From NCBI GenBank assembly GCA_002479485.1, contig DLNM01000060.1:1-29087 (forward strand): a DNA stretch of 29,087 nt. Direction: 5' to 3'. The notes beneath the pieces were generated by a model, which did not search any database, was not told the DNA's origin, and saw nothing but the letters and a program-made list of their open reading frames with translations. The DNA comes from Firmicutes bacterium UBA7510 (GTDB taxonomy: Bacteria; Bacillota; Clostridia; Tissierellales; Sedimentibacteraceae). This document shows, in pieces, positions 21,975-29,087 of this stretch; within the stretch, counting starts at the first letter, position 1; each line of letters opens with the position of its first letter. A program made the translations under genes and the position numbers.

Positions 21975-22878
21975 CAACTCATAGAAACTATGAGTTAGAC
22001 TATATCATCAACCTACTAATTATAATAGGTTGTTCGGCACTTCAGATGGTAGCTTATCATCCACCCTACTCCTTACGGATAGTCGTTGCACCTTCAATTA
22101 AATAAATTCCCATCCATATCCATTGTGTGATTTTCTTTCTTTATTACACACTTTAGATATGCTTTTATAATTTGAATACGTCAATCTACTAGCATCTCTT
22201 GCACTGTCAAATCTTTGAATAATTTCATTTGTTAGTAGATTTATTTGCACTACTGGTTTTTTACTTGCTTTTATGCCTAATTTATAATATTCTTTTCCTA
22301 TATTTCTCATGCTATCTTGCAAATATTCTTTTCGACTGTCTAAATTTGTAATGGCATGATTGACATTTTCTGAAGGGGAAGTCCATTCTAAATTATTAAT
22401 ATGATTATTTATTTTATTTAAATCTTTATGATTAACTTGTGAGGTTTCAAAAGGTTTAGTTTCACCAAAGTTTTCTATAACTAAAATATGTATTAATTTC
22501 CTTACAACTTTTTTGTTTAAATAAAGATTTATTCTCAAATAACCCTTTTTTATTAAATATGGTTTCATTATTTTATTTTTTCTTTTACTATAAATTTCAC
22601 CATAATTACTTATTTTATAATAATTTTCAAAACCAATTATATCTTTCCATTGTTCGTTCAAATTATATCACCTTCCTTTTTAGTGCAATACTTATAAAAA
22701 AGGAATTTATTTAAAAGCTTGGCACAGGATTGTTCTTATATTTATAAGCTTTTCCCCTGTTAGCACATTTGTTAATAAGTCATTTCCTACTTAAACTATT
22801 CGTCAAATGTACACCACTAAGCATTAGTGTTCACCGAATTTGCTTATACCATTACTGATATAAGGGGCAAGTATGTTT
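21975..22878 (-). other. Group I intron in nrdJ
   Basis: This 904-nt intervening sequence lies between GAGGGT and TGGGTT. The exon ends in T and the intron ends in G, as the group I rule needs. The core matches T4 td-like (IA2) introns: CAATCCTGTGCCAAGC (P4 side), CAACGACTATCC with GGAGTAGGG, then GATATAGTCT. GACTAT pairs with ATAGTC (P7), AACCTA with TAGGTT (P8), and AACTCATAG with CTATGAGTT (P9). P1 can form between exon GAGGGT and GCCCCTT in the intron, with a T.G pair at the splice site. It should self-splice from the mRNA. It carries the HNH gene at 22098-22661. Confidence 0.92.
22098..22661 (-). CDS. Intron-encoded HNH homing endonuclease
   Basis: This 187-residue protein lies inside the intron. 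The N-terminal EQWKDIIGFENYYKISNYG is a NUMOD4 motif. VNHKDLNKINNHINNLEW (about 77-94) is the HNH core, followed by SENVNHA. The C-terminal PVVQINLLTNEIIQRFDSAR and YGWEF form a NUMOD1 DNA-binding repeat. It would cut intron-less nrdJ at the insertion site and so spread the intron. It starts at TTG with GGAAGGTGA seven bases upstream. Confidence 0.92.
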   Translation of the reverse strand: MNEQWKDIIGFENYYKISNYGEIYSKRKNKIMKPYLIKKGYLRINLYLNKKVVRKLIHILVIENFGETKPFETSQVNHKDLNKINNHINNLEWTSPSENVNHAITNLDSRKEYLQDSMRNIGKEYYKLGIKASKKPVVQINLLTNEIIQRFDSARDASRLTYSNYKSISKVCNKERKSHNGYGWEFI

Positions 22879-23730
22879 ACCCTCTTTACTATCTCCGATT
22901 GTCAATTTTAAAATGTTATTTTGTATTGTATATTCAGTTAATTCTTTTCTTTGACTTTTAGGTTTTTCTTGATAATATCCATCTATAATCTCTAAATCTG
23001 TTCTTACTTTTGGAAGTTTTTCAGCATCTTCAGGCAATACTCTAAAGCCAACTCCAGCACCAATTAATAATAAGTAAAATGAATCACTATAACTGTCAAA
23101 GTTGTCTACTATATTAAAGGCACAGTTGAAATTAGACATGGGGTATTTTTTACTTACATCAGTTCCACCAACCCACATCGTTCTTCCAGAGGGAAATTGT
23201 TTTAAGTTAAATATATTATCGTATAATTTTTCTGCTTCTTCTCTACTCGTTGGTGCTAAACTACAATTATATTTAACTACTCTAGCTACTGTCTCCCACC
23301 ATCTTTCTCTACGATTTTCTTTTGGTAAAAATCTACTATATGTGCGATAGAATACAAATGCACTCATGTCAGTAGGGAATGGGTCTGGCAAGTGCTTATA
23401 TTTACTAATAAATTCTTCTGATAATATTTTATATATAGTTTTATTTTGTCTATTTAAAGTTTGCTGATTTCTATAGTCGTTATATACTTTACCTAACCTT
23501 TTATCTATTGAATATAATTCTGCAACTACAATTTCCTGTATTTCTTCAACGGTAATTATTTCTTGTTCCTGTTCTTCTAATCCTGATTCAATTTGCTCTT
23601 GTATGGATTCAGATATTTCAAAAATTTCATCTGTTTTATACTGAATTTCACACATAGCATTTAAAATTGCACCTTCTACCTTACTAATATTAAAATCAAC
23701 AATATTGCCATTTCTTTTAATTACTTTCAA
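22879..23730 (-). CDS. nrdJ: Class II ribonucleoside-triphosphate reductase, exon 1, with ATP-cone
   Basis: This first exon (284 residues) starts at TTG behind GGAGGACAGA. Residues 1-95 (VIKRNGNIVDFNISKVEGAI ... VYNDYRNQQTLNR) are an ATP-cone domain for allosteric on/off control, which the Lactobacillus leichmannii enzyme lacks. FPSGRTMWVGGT (about 179-190) and SNFNCAFNI (Cys 203, matching C119) belong to the catalytic barrel. The exon ends LTIGDSKEG, and the intron then adds a false tail of nine residues (KHTCPLYQ and stop). Joined to exon 2 the enzyme has 781 residues. Confidence 0.92.
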
Positions 23731-23775
23731 TCTGTCCTCCCAAATAGTTCACTCTATTTTTTATAATTTAATTGT

Positions 23776-24048
23776 TTAATTTCTTTCCCAAATGAGAATT
23801 AATTTCTCAGTTAGTAAATTTCTATCATCGTTTTTATAATATCCTTCGGTATCGTAAATTTTATCAATATTTAGATATTCCTCATCGCCTTTTAAGTCAT
23901 CAGCAAATTCATCTTGGCTACCTAAAACATCTCCACTTTCATTTATTAGATACATTTTTTCTTTAAATATATATGCTCTATACCTTTCACCTTCAGCGGT
24001 GTCAACAAACTTACCTCTTTCAAGTAATATTTCCTTTGGTGTTCCCAT
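23776..24048 (-). CDS. Hypothetical protein, 90 aa
   Basis: It starts after GAGAGGTAAATGA. It begins MGTPKEILLERGKFVDTAEG and is acidic and beta-rich. No function can be given. A spacer motif (AATTAAATTATA) lies before it and another after it. Confidence 0.68.
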   Translation of the reverse strand: MGTPKEILLERGKFVDTAEGERYRAYIFKEKMYLINESGDVLGSQDEFADDLKGDEEYLNIDKIYDTEGYYKNDDRNLLTEKLILIWERN

Positions 24049-24081
24049 TCATTTACCTCTCATATATTATAATTTAATTGT

Positions 24082-24390
24082 TTATAAATAATTTGAAATT
24101 AATGTTTCTAGTATATTATCATAGTTTAATGTTGTGCATGGTCTTATAGATACTGACATAAATTCAATTATTAACTCTTTAGTTACAACTTTAGCTTTAT
24201 CAATACTTGCAAAATAATATATTAAATCTATTACCTTATCATATTCTTTATAAGTTATAAAATATTCATCATATACACTACTAATTTCGCCTGAATGTTT
24301 AAATATGTATTCTAAATCATCTCTTCTGATTATATCAAATTTTAATACAAGTCTTGATATTAAGTCATTGATATTCGTACACTTATACAT
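24082..24390 (-). CDS. Hypothetical helical protein, 102 aa
   Basis: It starts after GAGGTAAAAGAAA. It is a mainly helical protein with LISRLVLKFDIIRRDDLEYI at its start. It overlaps the next gene upstream by 8 bases. No motif is recognised. Confidence 0.66.
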   Translation of the reverse strand: MYKCTNINDLISRLVLKFDIIRRDDLEYIFKHSGEISSVYDEYFITYKEYDKVIDLIYYFASIDKAKVVTKELIIEFMSVSIRPCTTLNYDNILETLISNYL

Positions 24391-24682
24391 TTTCTTTTAC
24401 CTCTTTATATTTCTTTAATAGTTGTAAATCTTTGTAATTGGCTGAAATACAATAATTTAAATATTCATTATCAATTTTACCTAAAATGTATTTAGTATTT
24501 CTTGTGATGATAAATCCAGCTTCTAAATCTATTTCAATTATTGTACTTGTACTAACTGGAGAATTGTCATTAAATCTAGGATGACCAAACACTTTTCCTT
24601 GTAAAACTCTACTTTGTAACTCTGGCATAATAAATGAACTAGGAGAAACTATACTCCAATTTTCTATTCTAACTTCTTGCAT
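24383..24682 (-). CDS. Conserved-type phage hypothetical protein with GHPRF motif
   Basis: This 99-residue protein holds VLQGKVFGHPRFNDNSPVST and later IITRNTKYILGKID. The block G-x-V-x-GHPRF-x-D-G followed by IxTxxTxYxLG is one I have seen in many small phage proteins of unknown role. The start has GAGGTAGAAGAT. Confidence 0.7.
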   Translation of the reverse strand: MQEVRIENWSIVSPSSFIMPELQSRVLQGKVFGHPRFNDNSPVSTSTIIEIDLEAGFIITRNTKYILGKIDNEYLNYCISANYKDLQLLKKYKEVKENV

Positions 24683-24715
24683 ATCTTCTACCTCACTTTA
24701 TTTAAAATTTTCTTT

Positions 24716-25081
24716 TTATTCTATTACTTCTACTTCTCTTATTTCATATTCTGTATTATCATAACGCTCATTCATTCTGTTTTTACAACACAATTCTAAT
24801 TCTTCATTATCAGATTCTTCATATGTAATACAAAAATTTTTACAATATTTAATTGTTGATTCAATTCTAAAGTCATCACATTCTTTAGTCCCACATTCTA
24901 TATCACAATTATAACGACAATAATATATTGGACAATTATCACAAAGTATCATCTGTGCTAATTTATCATTTAATTCTTCCAAATGTTTTTCTGCTTTTTC
25001 TTTGCTTAAATACGAAGCTTTTAAAATATCGTAATAATCTTCATATGAACCACCAGTTTCATGTATTTGATATATTTTCAA
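24716..25081 (-). CDS. Cys-rich hypothetical protein, 121 aa
   Basis: It starts at TTG behind GAGGTGATTAA. The N-terminal helix (SYLSKEKAEKHLEELNDKL) is followed by a Cys-rich part (CDNCPIYYCRYNCDIECGTKEC). That makes about eleven Cys in 50 residues, so it likely binds several metal ions. It is downstream of the palindrome at 25138. Confidence 0.7.
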   Translation of the reverse strand: MKIYQIHETGGSYEDYYDILKASYLSKEKAEKHLEELNDKLAQMILCDNCPIYYCRYNCDIECGTKECDDFRIESTIKYCKNFCITYEESDNEELELCCKNRMNERYDNTEYEIREVEVIE

Positions 25082-25137
25082 TTAATCACCTCTTTTTATA
25101 AAATACATGTTTTATTCTAATTTACATTTTCTATTGT

Positions 25138-25151
25138 GTTGAAATTTCAAT
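25138..25151. promoter_or_regulatory. Candidate operator GTTGAAATTTCAAT
   Basis: This is the third copy of the palindrome, in the 99-bp spacer upstream of the Cys-rich gene at 25081. One base differs from the perfect form at 20407. TTGAAA here is 18 bases before TGTAAA. Confidence 0.6.
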
Positions 25152-25180
25152 GTTCCATTCTTAGTAATTTTACATATCAG

Positions 25181-25375
25181 CTATACAACAGCATATTCAT
25201 TTAAAAAATCTATCCAAATAGTTTCCACGTTACCATTTTCATCTTCTGCATCAAAAACTTCTTGTCCGTCTTTTTCATATATATCAGATATAATTGTATA
25301 ATCGGTATGACATTTTAATCCGCATATACATGTGATTTCTTTTCCAATGTATAAATCGTATTTATTAATATTCAT
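25181..25375 (-). CDS. Hypothetical protein, 64 aa
   Basis: It starts after AAGGAGAGAAA. It has IGKEITCICGLKCHTDYTII near the N-terminus and an acidic beta-rich end. It may be a small barrel with a metal site. Function unknown. Confidence 0.66.
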   Translation of the reverse strand: MNINKYDLYIGKEITCICGLKCHTDYTIISDIYEKDGQEVFDAEDENGNVETIWIDFLNEYAVV

Positions 25376-25400
25376 TTTCTCTCCTTATAAATTTCGTATT

Positions 25401-25739
25401 TTAATCAATATCCCAATAATATTCTTTAATCATTACTTCTTCATTACAATTATTACACTTTGCTTTTTCAGTTACTAATACTGAACCCCCATTTTTATAT
25501 TGTTTATCTTCTATTATATTTTTATCATCATATCTTATTTCATTGTTACAATTATTACATACTGTAATCTTTATTTGCTCAATTCCTTTGAGTTCATTTA
25601 ACATGTTTAATTGTTTTATTAGCACATCTTCAGCTTCTTGTAAAATTTCAGAATCTTGGTCTCTATCTATTTGCCATAATTCACGTCTAAAATTCTCCAA
25701 TAAAGCTATCGCTTGTTTTAATTTTTCTTCATCCCACAT
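25401..25739 (-). CDS. Helical protein with C-terminal zinc ribbon
   Basis: Residues 1-55 are helical (LKQAIALLENFRRELWQIDR). VCNNCNNEI (about 60-68) and KCNNCNEEV (about 93-101) form a zinc ribbon with two CxxC pairs. The start has AGGGAGTGAGTGAATAA. It is downstream of the palindrome at 25797. A role in protein or nucleic-acid binding is likely but not defined. Confidence 0.72.
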   Translation of the reverse strand: MWDEEKLKQAIALLENFRRELWQIDRDQDSEILQEAEDVLIKQLNMLNELKGIEQIKITVCNNCNNEIRYDDKNIIEDKQYKNGGSVLVTEKAKCNNCNEEVMIKEYYWDID

Positions 25740-25796
25740 TTATTCACTCACTCCCTTTAAAATCTAAATTTTATATTGAATTTTGGTTAATTTTTT

Positions 25797-25810
25797 GTTG
25801 AAATTTCAGC
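25797..25810. promoter_or_regulatory. Candidate operator GTTGAAATTTCAGC
   Basis: This is the fourth copy of the palindrome, 9 bases past the stop of the gene at 25819. The last AC becomes GC, so one half-site is imperfect. It sits upstream of the zinc-ribbon gene at 25739. Confidence 0.55.
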
Positions 25811-25818
25811 ATTTAATT

Positions 25819-26172
25819 TTACTCAATGTGCATTTTGTTAGTGTGCCAATCTATTTTTAATTTATTTGCTAATTTTTCTTCATTAGTCTCTTCTTTTTTA
25901 ATATTTTCCTTTTCTATAGATGATTTAATATAACTTTTTACATAATCATTTATGCTTTCATAACAAAATAATTTATAAATTCTTTCATAAACATCTTCTT
26001 TATTTTTACACAATACTCCAATATTCTTTAGTACAAAATCTTTATCTAAATAAATAATTTGTTTTTGATAAAAAAGTTTATTGCTTAATTTATATTTAAT
26101 AATTAAAGCTAATTTATACTCACCAGCAAAATAATATTTTTCTTCAATTTTATATTTATATTTAATTTCCAA
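25819..26172 (-). CDS. Hypothetical Lys-rich protein, 117 aa
   Basis: It starts at TTG after AAAGGAGTGATGAA. It is a Lys- and Tyr-rich protein with a beta-type first half (YKYKIEEKYYFAGEYKLALI) and a charged helical end (SSIEKENIKKEETNEEKLAN). No motif is recognised. Confidence 0.65.
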   Translation of the reverse strand: MEIKYKYKIEEKYYFAGEYKLALIIKYKLSNKLFYQKQIIYLDKDFVLKNIGVLCKNKEDVYERIYKLFCYESINDYVKSYIKSSIEKENIKKEETNEEKLANKLKIDWHTNKMHIE

Positions 26173-26205
26173 TTCATCACTCCTTTAAAATAATTCATTT
26201 ATGTA

Positions 26206-26478
26206 CTAATTCAGGTTTATATATAATTCTGAATCCATTTTATCATCTCTTACTTCCATAAAATCGCCTTTATATAAATATATATTGTCTCTTACATATT
26301 TTTTAATAAAGTTATTTATTTCATCTATTTTATCTTCATTTTTAATTTGATGAAAATTTGGATATTTATTCATTACTTCATTTCTAACATCCTCATTTAA
26401 TTTTTCTTCGTCAAATTCATAATAACCTCTTACATATCCTGATGTTTCTTGACCTACTTCAACGTTTGGTATTTTCAT
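26206..26478 (-). CDS. Hypothetical protein, 90 aa
   Basis: It starts after GAAAGGAGTAAAAAT. It begins MKIPNVEVGQETSGYVRGYY and is acidic, with a helical middle. No function is known. Confidence 0.66.
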   Translation of the reverse strand: MKIPNVEVGQETSGYVRGYYEFDEEKLNEDVRNEVMNKYPNFHQIKNEDKIDEINNFIKKYVRDNIYLYKGDFMEVRDDKMDSELYINLN

Positions 26479-26506
26479 ATTTTTACTCCTTTCATAATAA
26501 ACTTAT

Positions 26507-26704
26507 TTAATTGCTATACTCAAACTCAGTAAAATCATAAAACCCCTTAACTAATAAAGTATTATGGCAACTTTCAGCTTCCAAAACAGAACCCATATCG
26601 ACTGTATAAACACCATTACTCGTTGTTAATAGTATTAAATCACTACCTTTTGAATGAGTTGTAACTGTACAAAAATATATTCTATTTCCTAATTTTACAC
26701 GCAT
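26507..26704 (-). CDS. Hypothetical small beta-rich protein, 65 aa
   Basis: It starts after AAGAGGTGAAAATTA. RVKLGNRIYFCTVTTHSKGS suggests a small beta barrel. No motif is known. Confidence 0.65.
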   Translation of the reverse strand: MRVKLGNRIYFCTVTTHSKGSDLILLTTSNGVYTVDMGSVLEAESCHNTLLVKGFYDFTEFEYSN

Positions 26705-26757
26705 TAATTTTCACCTCTTAAAATTAGCAACTTATTTGTTTAAATACCCACTTCAAA

Positions 26758-26943
26758 TTATCTAACTACTTTAAATAATGCTTTTGGCATTCTATCAACA
26801 TCTCCACCAGTATATTTTTCTCCAACATATCTGATTTGAATTTTGCTTTTAACTTCATTATCTTGTCTTATAAAAACTGCCCTTCTACCTTTTTTATAGA
26901 AAGCTGTATCTTCAATAAGTTCTATAATGTCACCTTTTTTCAT
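26758..26943 (-). CDS. Small SH3-like protein, 61 aa
   Basis: It starts MKKGDIIELIEDTAFYKKGR and continues RAVFIRQDN ... KIQIRYVGEKY. GD-I-E-L-I-E-D and the short beta strands fit a KOW/SH3-like barrel. It is one of several such small proteins in the early region. The start has AAGGAGATG. Confidence 0.66.
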   Translation of the reverse strand: MKKGDIIELIEDTAFYKKGRRAVFIRQDNEVKSKIQIRYVGEKYTGGDVDRMPKALFKVVR

Positions 26944-26969
26944 AATTTCATCTCCTTAAACTTCAATTT

Positions 26970-27149
26970 TTATTGATTATCAGTCCATTCTTCAATTTCA
27001 CCTTCTATATAATCATTTAACATTTCCAAAGTACACTCACATTCTCCGTTATTAACATCATTAATAAAGTTTTCTAGCGTTGGAATTATAGCGTTACCTT
27101 TTGCTAAAATTAACATATCTCCTATTATTTTTTTAAATTCCTTACTCAT
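26970..27149 (-). CDS. Small hypothetical protein, 59 aa
   Basis: It starts at ATG 27149 after AAAGGAGATAACTT. It begins MSKEFKKIIGDMLILAKGNA and ends in an acidic part (NGECECTLEMLNDYIEG). It is helical and fills an otherwise empty gap. No function is known. Confidence 0.65.
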   Translation of the reverse strand: MSKEFKKIIGDMLILAKGNAIIPTLENFINDVNNGECECTLEMLNDYIEGEIEEWTDNQ

Positions 27150-27174
27150 AAGTTATCTCCTTTCTACGTAAATT

Positions 27175-27312
27175 TTAATAATCACCATAATTACTATCTT
27201 TAAACTCTTTATTGAATATAGCTTGTTGTAAAAGTTTATTGAATTTTTCTGTTTCTTTCTCGGTCTTTTTTATTGCTTTTTTCATTCTTATTTTTTCGAT
27301 TAATCTTAGCAT
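27175..27312 (-). CDS. Small basic helical protein, 45 aa
   Basis: It starts at ATG 27312 after TAGGAGTGAGTGCAAAA. It begins MLRLIEKIRMKKAIKKTEKE and is a highly basic helix with an acidic end. It may bind nucleic acid or a partner protein. Confidence 0.6.
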   Translation of the reverse strand: MLRLIEKIRMKKAIKKTEKETEKFNKLLQQAIFNKEFKDSNYGDY

Positions 27313-27356
27313 TTTTGCACTCACTCCTAAGTTTTATAACTTATCAAATCAACCTT

Positions 27357-27539
27357 TTATCCCATGTAATATCCTTTTTCTAAGACCATATTGTAATCAC
27401 TTTGTGATAACCCAAACTCTTTTTGCTTTTCCATACCATAACAATCTACGTCTGCTATTATCTTATAATAATAACCCCAATCACATTCTATCTTTTCTAC
27501 TTTAGTTATGTTTGTTACATAATGTTCTAATAAGTTCAT
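27357..27539 (-). CDS. Hypothetical protein, 60 aa
   Basis: It starts after AAGAGGTGAAAT. It begins MNLLEHYVTNITKVEKIECD and has Tyr-rich beta segments. A similar short plan is common in phage early regions. No function is known. Confidence 0.63.
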   Translation of the reverse strand: MNLLEHYVTNITKVEKIECDWGYYYKIIADVDCYGMEKQKEFGLSQSDYNMVLEKGYYMG

Positions 27540-27554
27540 ATTTCACCTCTTAAT

Positions 27555-27929
27555 TTATAATAAATTTACTATTGGTTCTATATTTACTTTCCAACTCATT
27601 CCAGAATCATTACCTGTAAGTGAGCCAAACATACCCAAAGTTATATTCTGAAGTTTTTCTAACTCTTGTTTTGTAAATGGTCTTGTATCAGACTTGTATA
27701 TCATACAATTACATAATCCTAAACCTTCCATTGGTATTCCATAATAGCAATCATCTGTTTCATAATTTATATGGAAAATTTCCCAATCTTTATTATCTAT
27801 ATCCTCTACTCCATCATTACTTATAGCTTTTATACCATTTGGAAACAATGTATGATAATATTTACAAGCTAATACATCACCTTTATTTTCAACCCCATTT
27901 GTTTCTTTTATATCTATGTACAATTTCAT
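27555..27929 (-). CDS. Hypothetical protein, 124 aa
   Basis: The ATG at 27929 is taken as the start; a GTG codon lies just before it. The site is AAAGGAGTG. The protein is acidic with several Cys (ACKYYHTLF, GLCNCMIYK) and ends in a helical part (FTKQELEKLQNITLGMFG). No motif is known. Confidence 0.67.
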   Translation of the reverse strand: MKLYIDIKETNGVENKGDVLACKYYHTLFPNGIKAISNDGVEDIDNKDWEIFHINYETDDCYYGIPMEGLGLCNCMIYKSDTRPFTKQELEKLQNITLGMFGSLTGNDSGMSWKVNIEPIVNLL

Positions 27930-27959
27930 CACTCCTTTACTTTGTATAAATCCTATATT

Positions 27960-28142
27960 TTATATTTCTTCAACTGATTGTTGTTTTATGTATATGTAAT
28001 TTATTGTTCCTTTTTCGCTAAAATCATCAAGTATTTCATCAATGGAGTAATTATAAGCTAATCCATCTCTAAGTTCACAAATCTCAATTTCTGCCCCAGC
28101 TTCACACTTTGATAATATATTCATTAATTCATAAACTTTCAT
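27960..28142 (-). CDS. Hypothetical protein, 60 aa
   Basis: It starts MKVYELMNILSKCEAGAEIE after AAAGGAGATATTAAA. The pattern of a short helix, then GAEIEICELRDG and a beta strand, is shared by many small phage proteins. A spacer motif (AATTAAATTATA) directly precedes its ribosome site. Confidence 0.66.
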   Translation of the reverse strand: MKVYELMNILSKCEAGAEIEICELRDGLAYNYSIDEILDDFSEKGTINYIYIKQQSVEEI

Positions 28143-28162
28143 TTTAATATCTCCTTTATAAT

Positions 28163-28351
28163 TTAATTCTTTGCTTCACTTTTGATAAAGCTATGTAATC
28201 TTTTACCTACATTAATTTGAAATCCATTGCAATAATCACCATACATACTCGGACAGTCTTGACACCATCCTTTGGAATTGCAAATAATAACATTTAAAAA
28301 TTTAGTCAATTCTTCATCAGACATATTTCTAATTCTATCTCCATTTGTCAT
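28163..28351 (-). CDS. Small Cys protein of the DRIxNMSxxELA type
   Basis: It starts MTNGDRIRNMSDEELTKFLN after GAAGGAGTAACAAT. It has CNSKGWCQDCPSMYGDYCNGF in the middle with four or five Cys. This plan (NGDRIRNMxxEELAxFL then Cys) is common in small Firmicutes phage proteins. It shares its first helix with the protein at 17046. Confidence 0.72.
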   Translation of the reverse strand: MTNGDRIRNMSDEELTKFLNVIICNSKGWCQDCPSMYGDYCNGFQINVGKRLHSFIKSEAKN

Positions 28352-28382
28352 ATTGTTACTCCTTCACTTTAATTAAAACTTA

Positions 28383-28484
28383 CTATTTATGCCCCTTGCT
28401 TTCACCAATCGCCCAACCTATGAAAGTTATTAATAATAATGTTTCTAGTAGGTGATTATATATAAATTCTAATATTTCTAACAT
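28383..28484 (-). CDS. Tiny single-pass membrane protein, 33 aa
   Basis: It starts at ATG 28484 after GAAAGGTAGTTAA and ends at TAG. It begins MLEILEFIYNHLLETLLLIT and continues FIGWAIGESKGHK, giving one hydrophobic segment of about 18 residues. It could be a small membrane protein of unknown effect on the host. Confidence 0.55.
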   Translation of the reverse strand: MLEILEFIYNHLLETLLLITFIGWAIGESKGHK

Positions 28485-28488
28485 TTAA

Positions 28489-28698
28489 CTACCTTTCTAA
28501 TTCAACGATATCTTTAATTTTAATTGTCCATATATTCATCTGACTATCTTCCACGTTAATTTCATCTTCATTTATTTTATCAAGCGTTACATTTTTAAAT
28601 GTTATGTCATTTAGCTTTATAGTTAATTCATCAGTTTCTTCAAAAACTATGCAATTATCTTCGTCATATAATTTATGTTCAGTTAATACTTGAGCCAT
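28489..28698 (-). CDS. Hypothetical beta-rich protein, 69 aa
   Basis: It starts after AAGGAGAGGTGATTAA. It is acidic with alternating beta segments (ELTIKLNDITFKNVTLDKIN). No function is known. Confidence 0.64.
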   Translation of the reverse strand: MAQVLTEHKLYDEDNCIVFEETDELTIKLNDITFKNVTLDKINEDEINVEDSQMNIWTIKIKDIVELER

Positions 28699-28726
28699 TT
28701 AATCACCTCTCCTTCAAAGTCTTGTT

Positions 28727-28930
28727 TTATAGATGACCTTTGACTGTATCAATAGCTTTAACTATTGATTTATATTTGTTATCACCATATTTATTATCAA
28801 CTGCTCTTTGCAATTCTTTCTCAAGAATTGATATTTCATGTTCTGTATACCAGATGTTATCAAATTGTTTTATATTACCTATGTCTTTACCATTTATTAT
28901 TGCTAAAGTATAATAATCTACTTTATACAT
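28727..28930 (-). CDS. Hypothetical protein, 67 aa
   Basis: It starts after AAGAGGTGAATAA. It begins MYKVDYYTLAIINGKDIGNI and has a helical middle (EHEISILEKELQRAVDNKYG). No function is known. Confidence 0.64.
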   Translation of the reverse strand: MYKVDYYTLAIINGKDIGNIKQFDNIWYTEHEISILEKELQRAVDNKYGDNKYKSIVKAIDTVKGHL

Positions 28931-28962
28931 TTATTCACCTCTTATAAATATCTTATTTTATC

Positions 28963-29087
28963 TTAGTTTTTACTATAAATTATTTCCTTATATAATTTTC
29001 TTTCTTCTTCTGATAAAAAAGAGTGACATTTTTCAAATAATAATTTTAGTATAGTATCTTTAGATAATTGTTTGACCTTGTTTTTAC
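28963..29087 (-). CDS. Partial hypothetical protein at the window edge
   Basis: The frame is open from the right edge, and the visible part ends in LSEEERKLYKEIIYSKN and TAA. It is helical and basic. The start lies past the end of the window, so neither length nor family is known. Confidence 0.55.
   Translation of the reverse strand, partial: KNKVKQLSKDTILKLLFEKCHSFLSEEERKLYKEIIYSKN

Noticed and set aside
20481..23730. An intein or two separate reductase genes
   Set aside because: There are in-frame stops between the parts, the intervening RNA has the group I core, and the HNH gene has its own start and stop. The exons join exactly at a conserved motif, so it is one gene with an intron.
1..29087. 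CRISPR array or insertion sequence
   Set aside because: No regularly spaced direct repeats, transposase motif or long terminal inverted repeats were seen.

Overview
The window is part of the genome of a temperate siphophage-type bacteriophage (or a prophage) of a strictly AT-rich Gram-positive anaerobe, most likely a Clostridia-class host. The reasons are the strong AT bias, ribosome sites of the AAGGAGG/GAGGTGA type with frequent TTG starts, an adenosylcobalamin-dependent (oxygen-independent) ribonucleotide reductase, a LexA-type box of the Gram-positive GAAC-N4-GTTC form, and a fragment of a selenocysteine tRNA gene, which implies that the host makes selenoproteins. No genus can be named from this sequence alone.

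Layout. Positions 1-5514 (+ strand) are the end of the late operon: tail-fibre or receptor-binding proteins with small accessory proteins in two successive cassettes, then a lysis module (membrane protein, two-domain endolysin, holin-like protein) closed by a strong hairpin at 5533-5574. Positions 5597-5766 look like the phage attachment region: the 3' two thirds of a tRNA-Sec gene (anticodon UCA to CCA end) without its 5' part, followed by three copies of TTGACACTAA and then an excisionase-like helix-turn-helix gene. A little further right lies a short protein resembling a damaged tyrosine recombinase. No complete integrase is in the window.

Positions 5763-29087 (- strand, read right to left) are a long run of about 50 small, tightly packed early genes. 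Most are of unknown function and many are Cys-rich or zinc-ribbon-like. Set among them is a deoxynucleotide supply system: deoxynucleotide-kinase-like protein, HAD 5'-nucleotidase, guanylate kinase, dUTPase, flavin-dependent thymidylate synthase ThyX, and a class II ribonucleoside-triphosphate reductase. The reductase gene is split by a 904-nt group I intron that carries its own HNH homing endonuclease. A DNA methyltransferase and a stand-alone radical SAM protein are also present.

Regulation visible in the sequence: a consensus promoter with a LexA/SOS-like box between -35 and -10 (8936-8964); a promoter region with an inverted TTGACAT repeat (14721-14815); four copies of the palindrome GTTGAAATTTCAAC in spacers at 18231, 20407, 25138 and 25797; and at least seven copies of a spacer motif AATTAAATTATA (read on the - strand) just after stop codons. 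The palindromes and spacer motif are not explained by known features and are the best leads for an undescribed control system. The attP-like site in tRNA-Sec, the intron in the reductase, the amidase-glycosidase fusion lysin and the radical SAM protein are the other points of interest.
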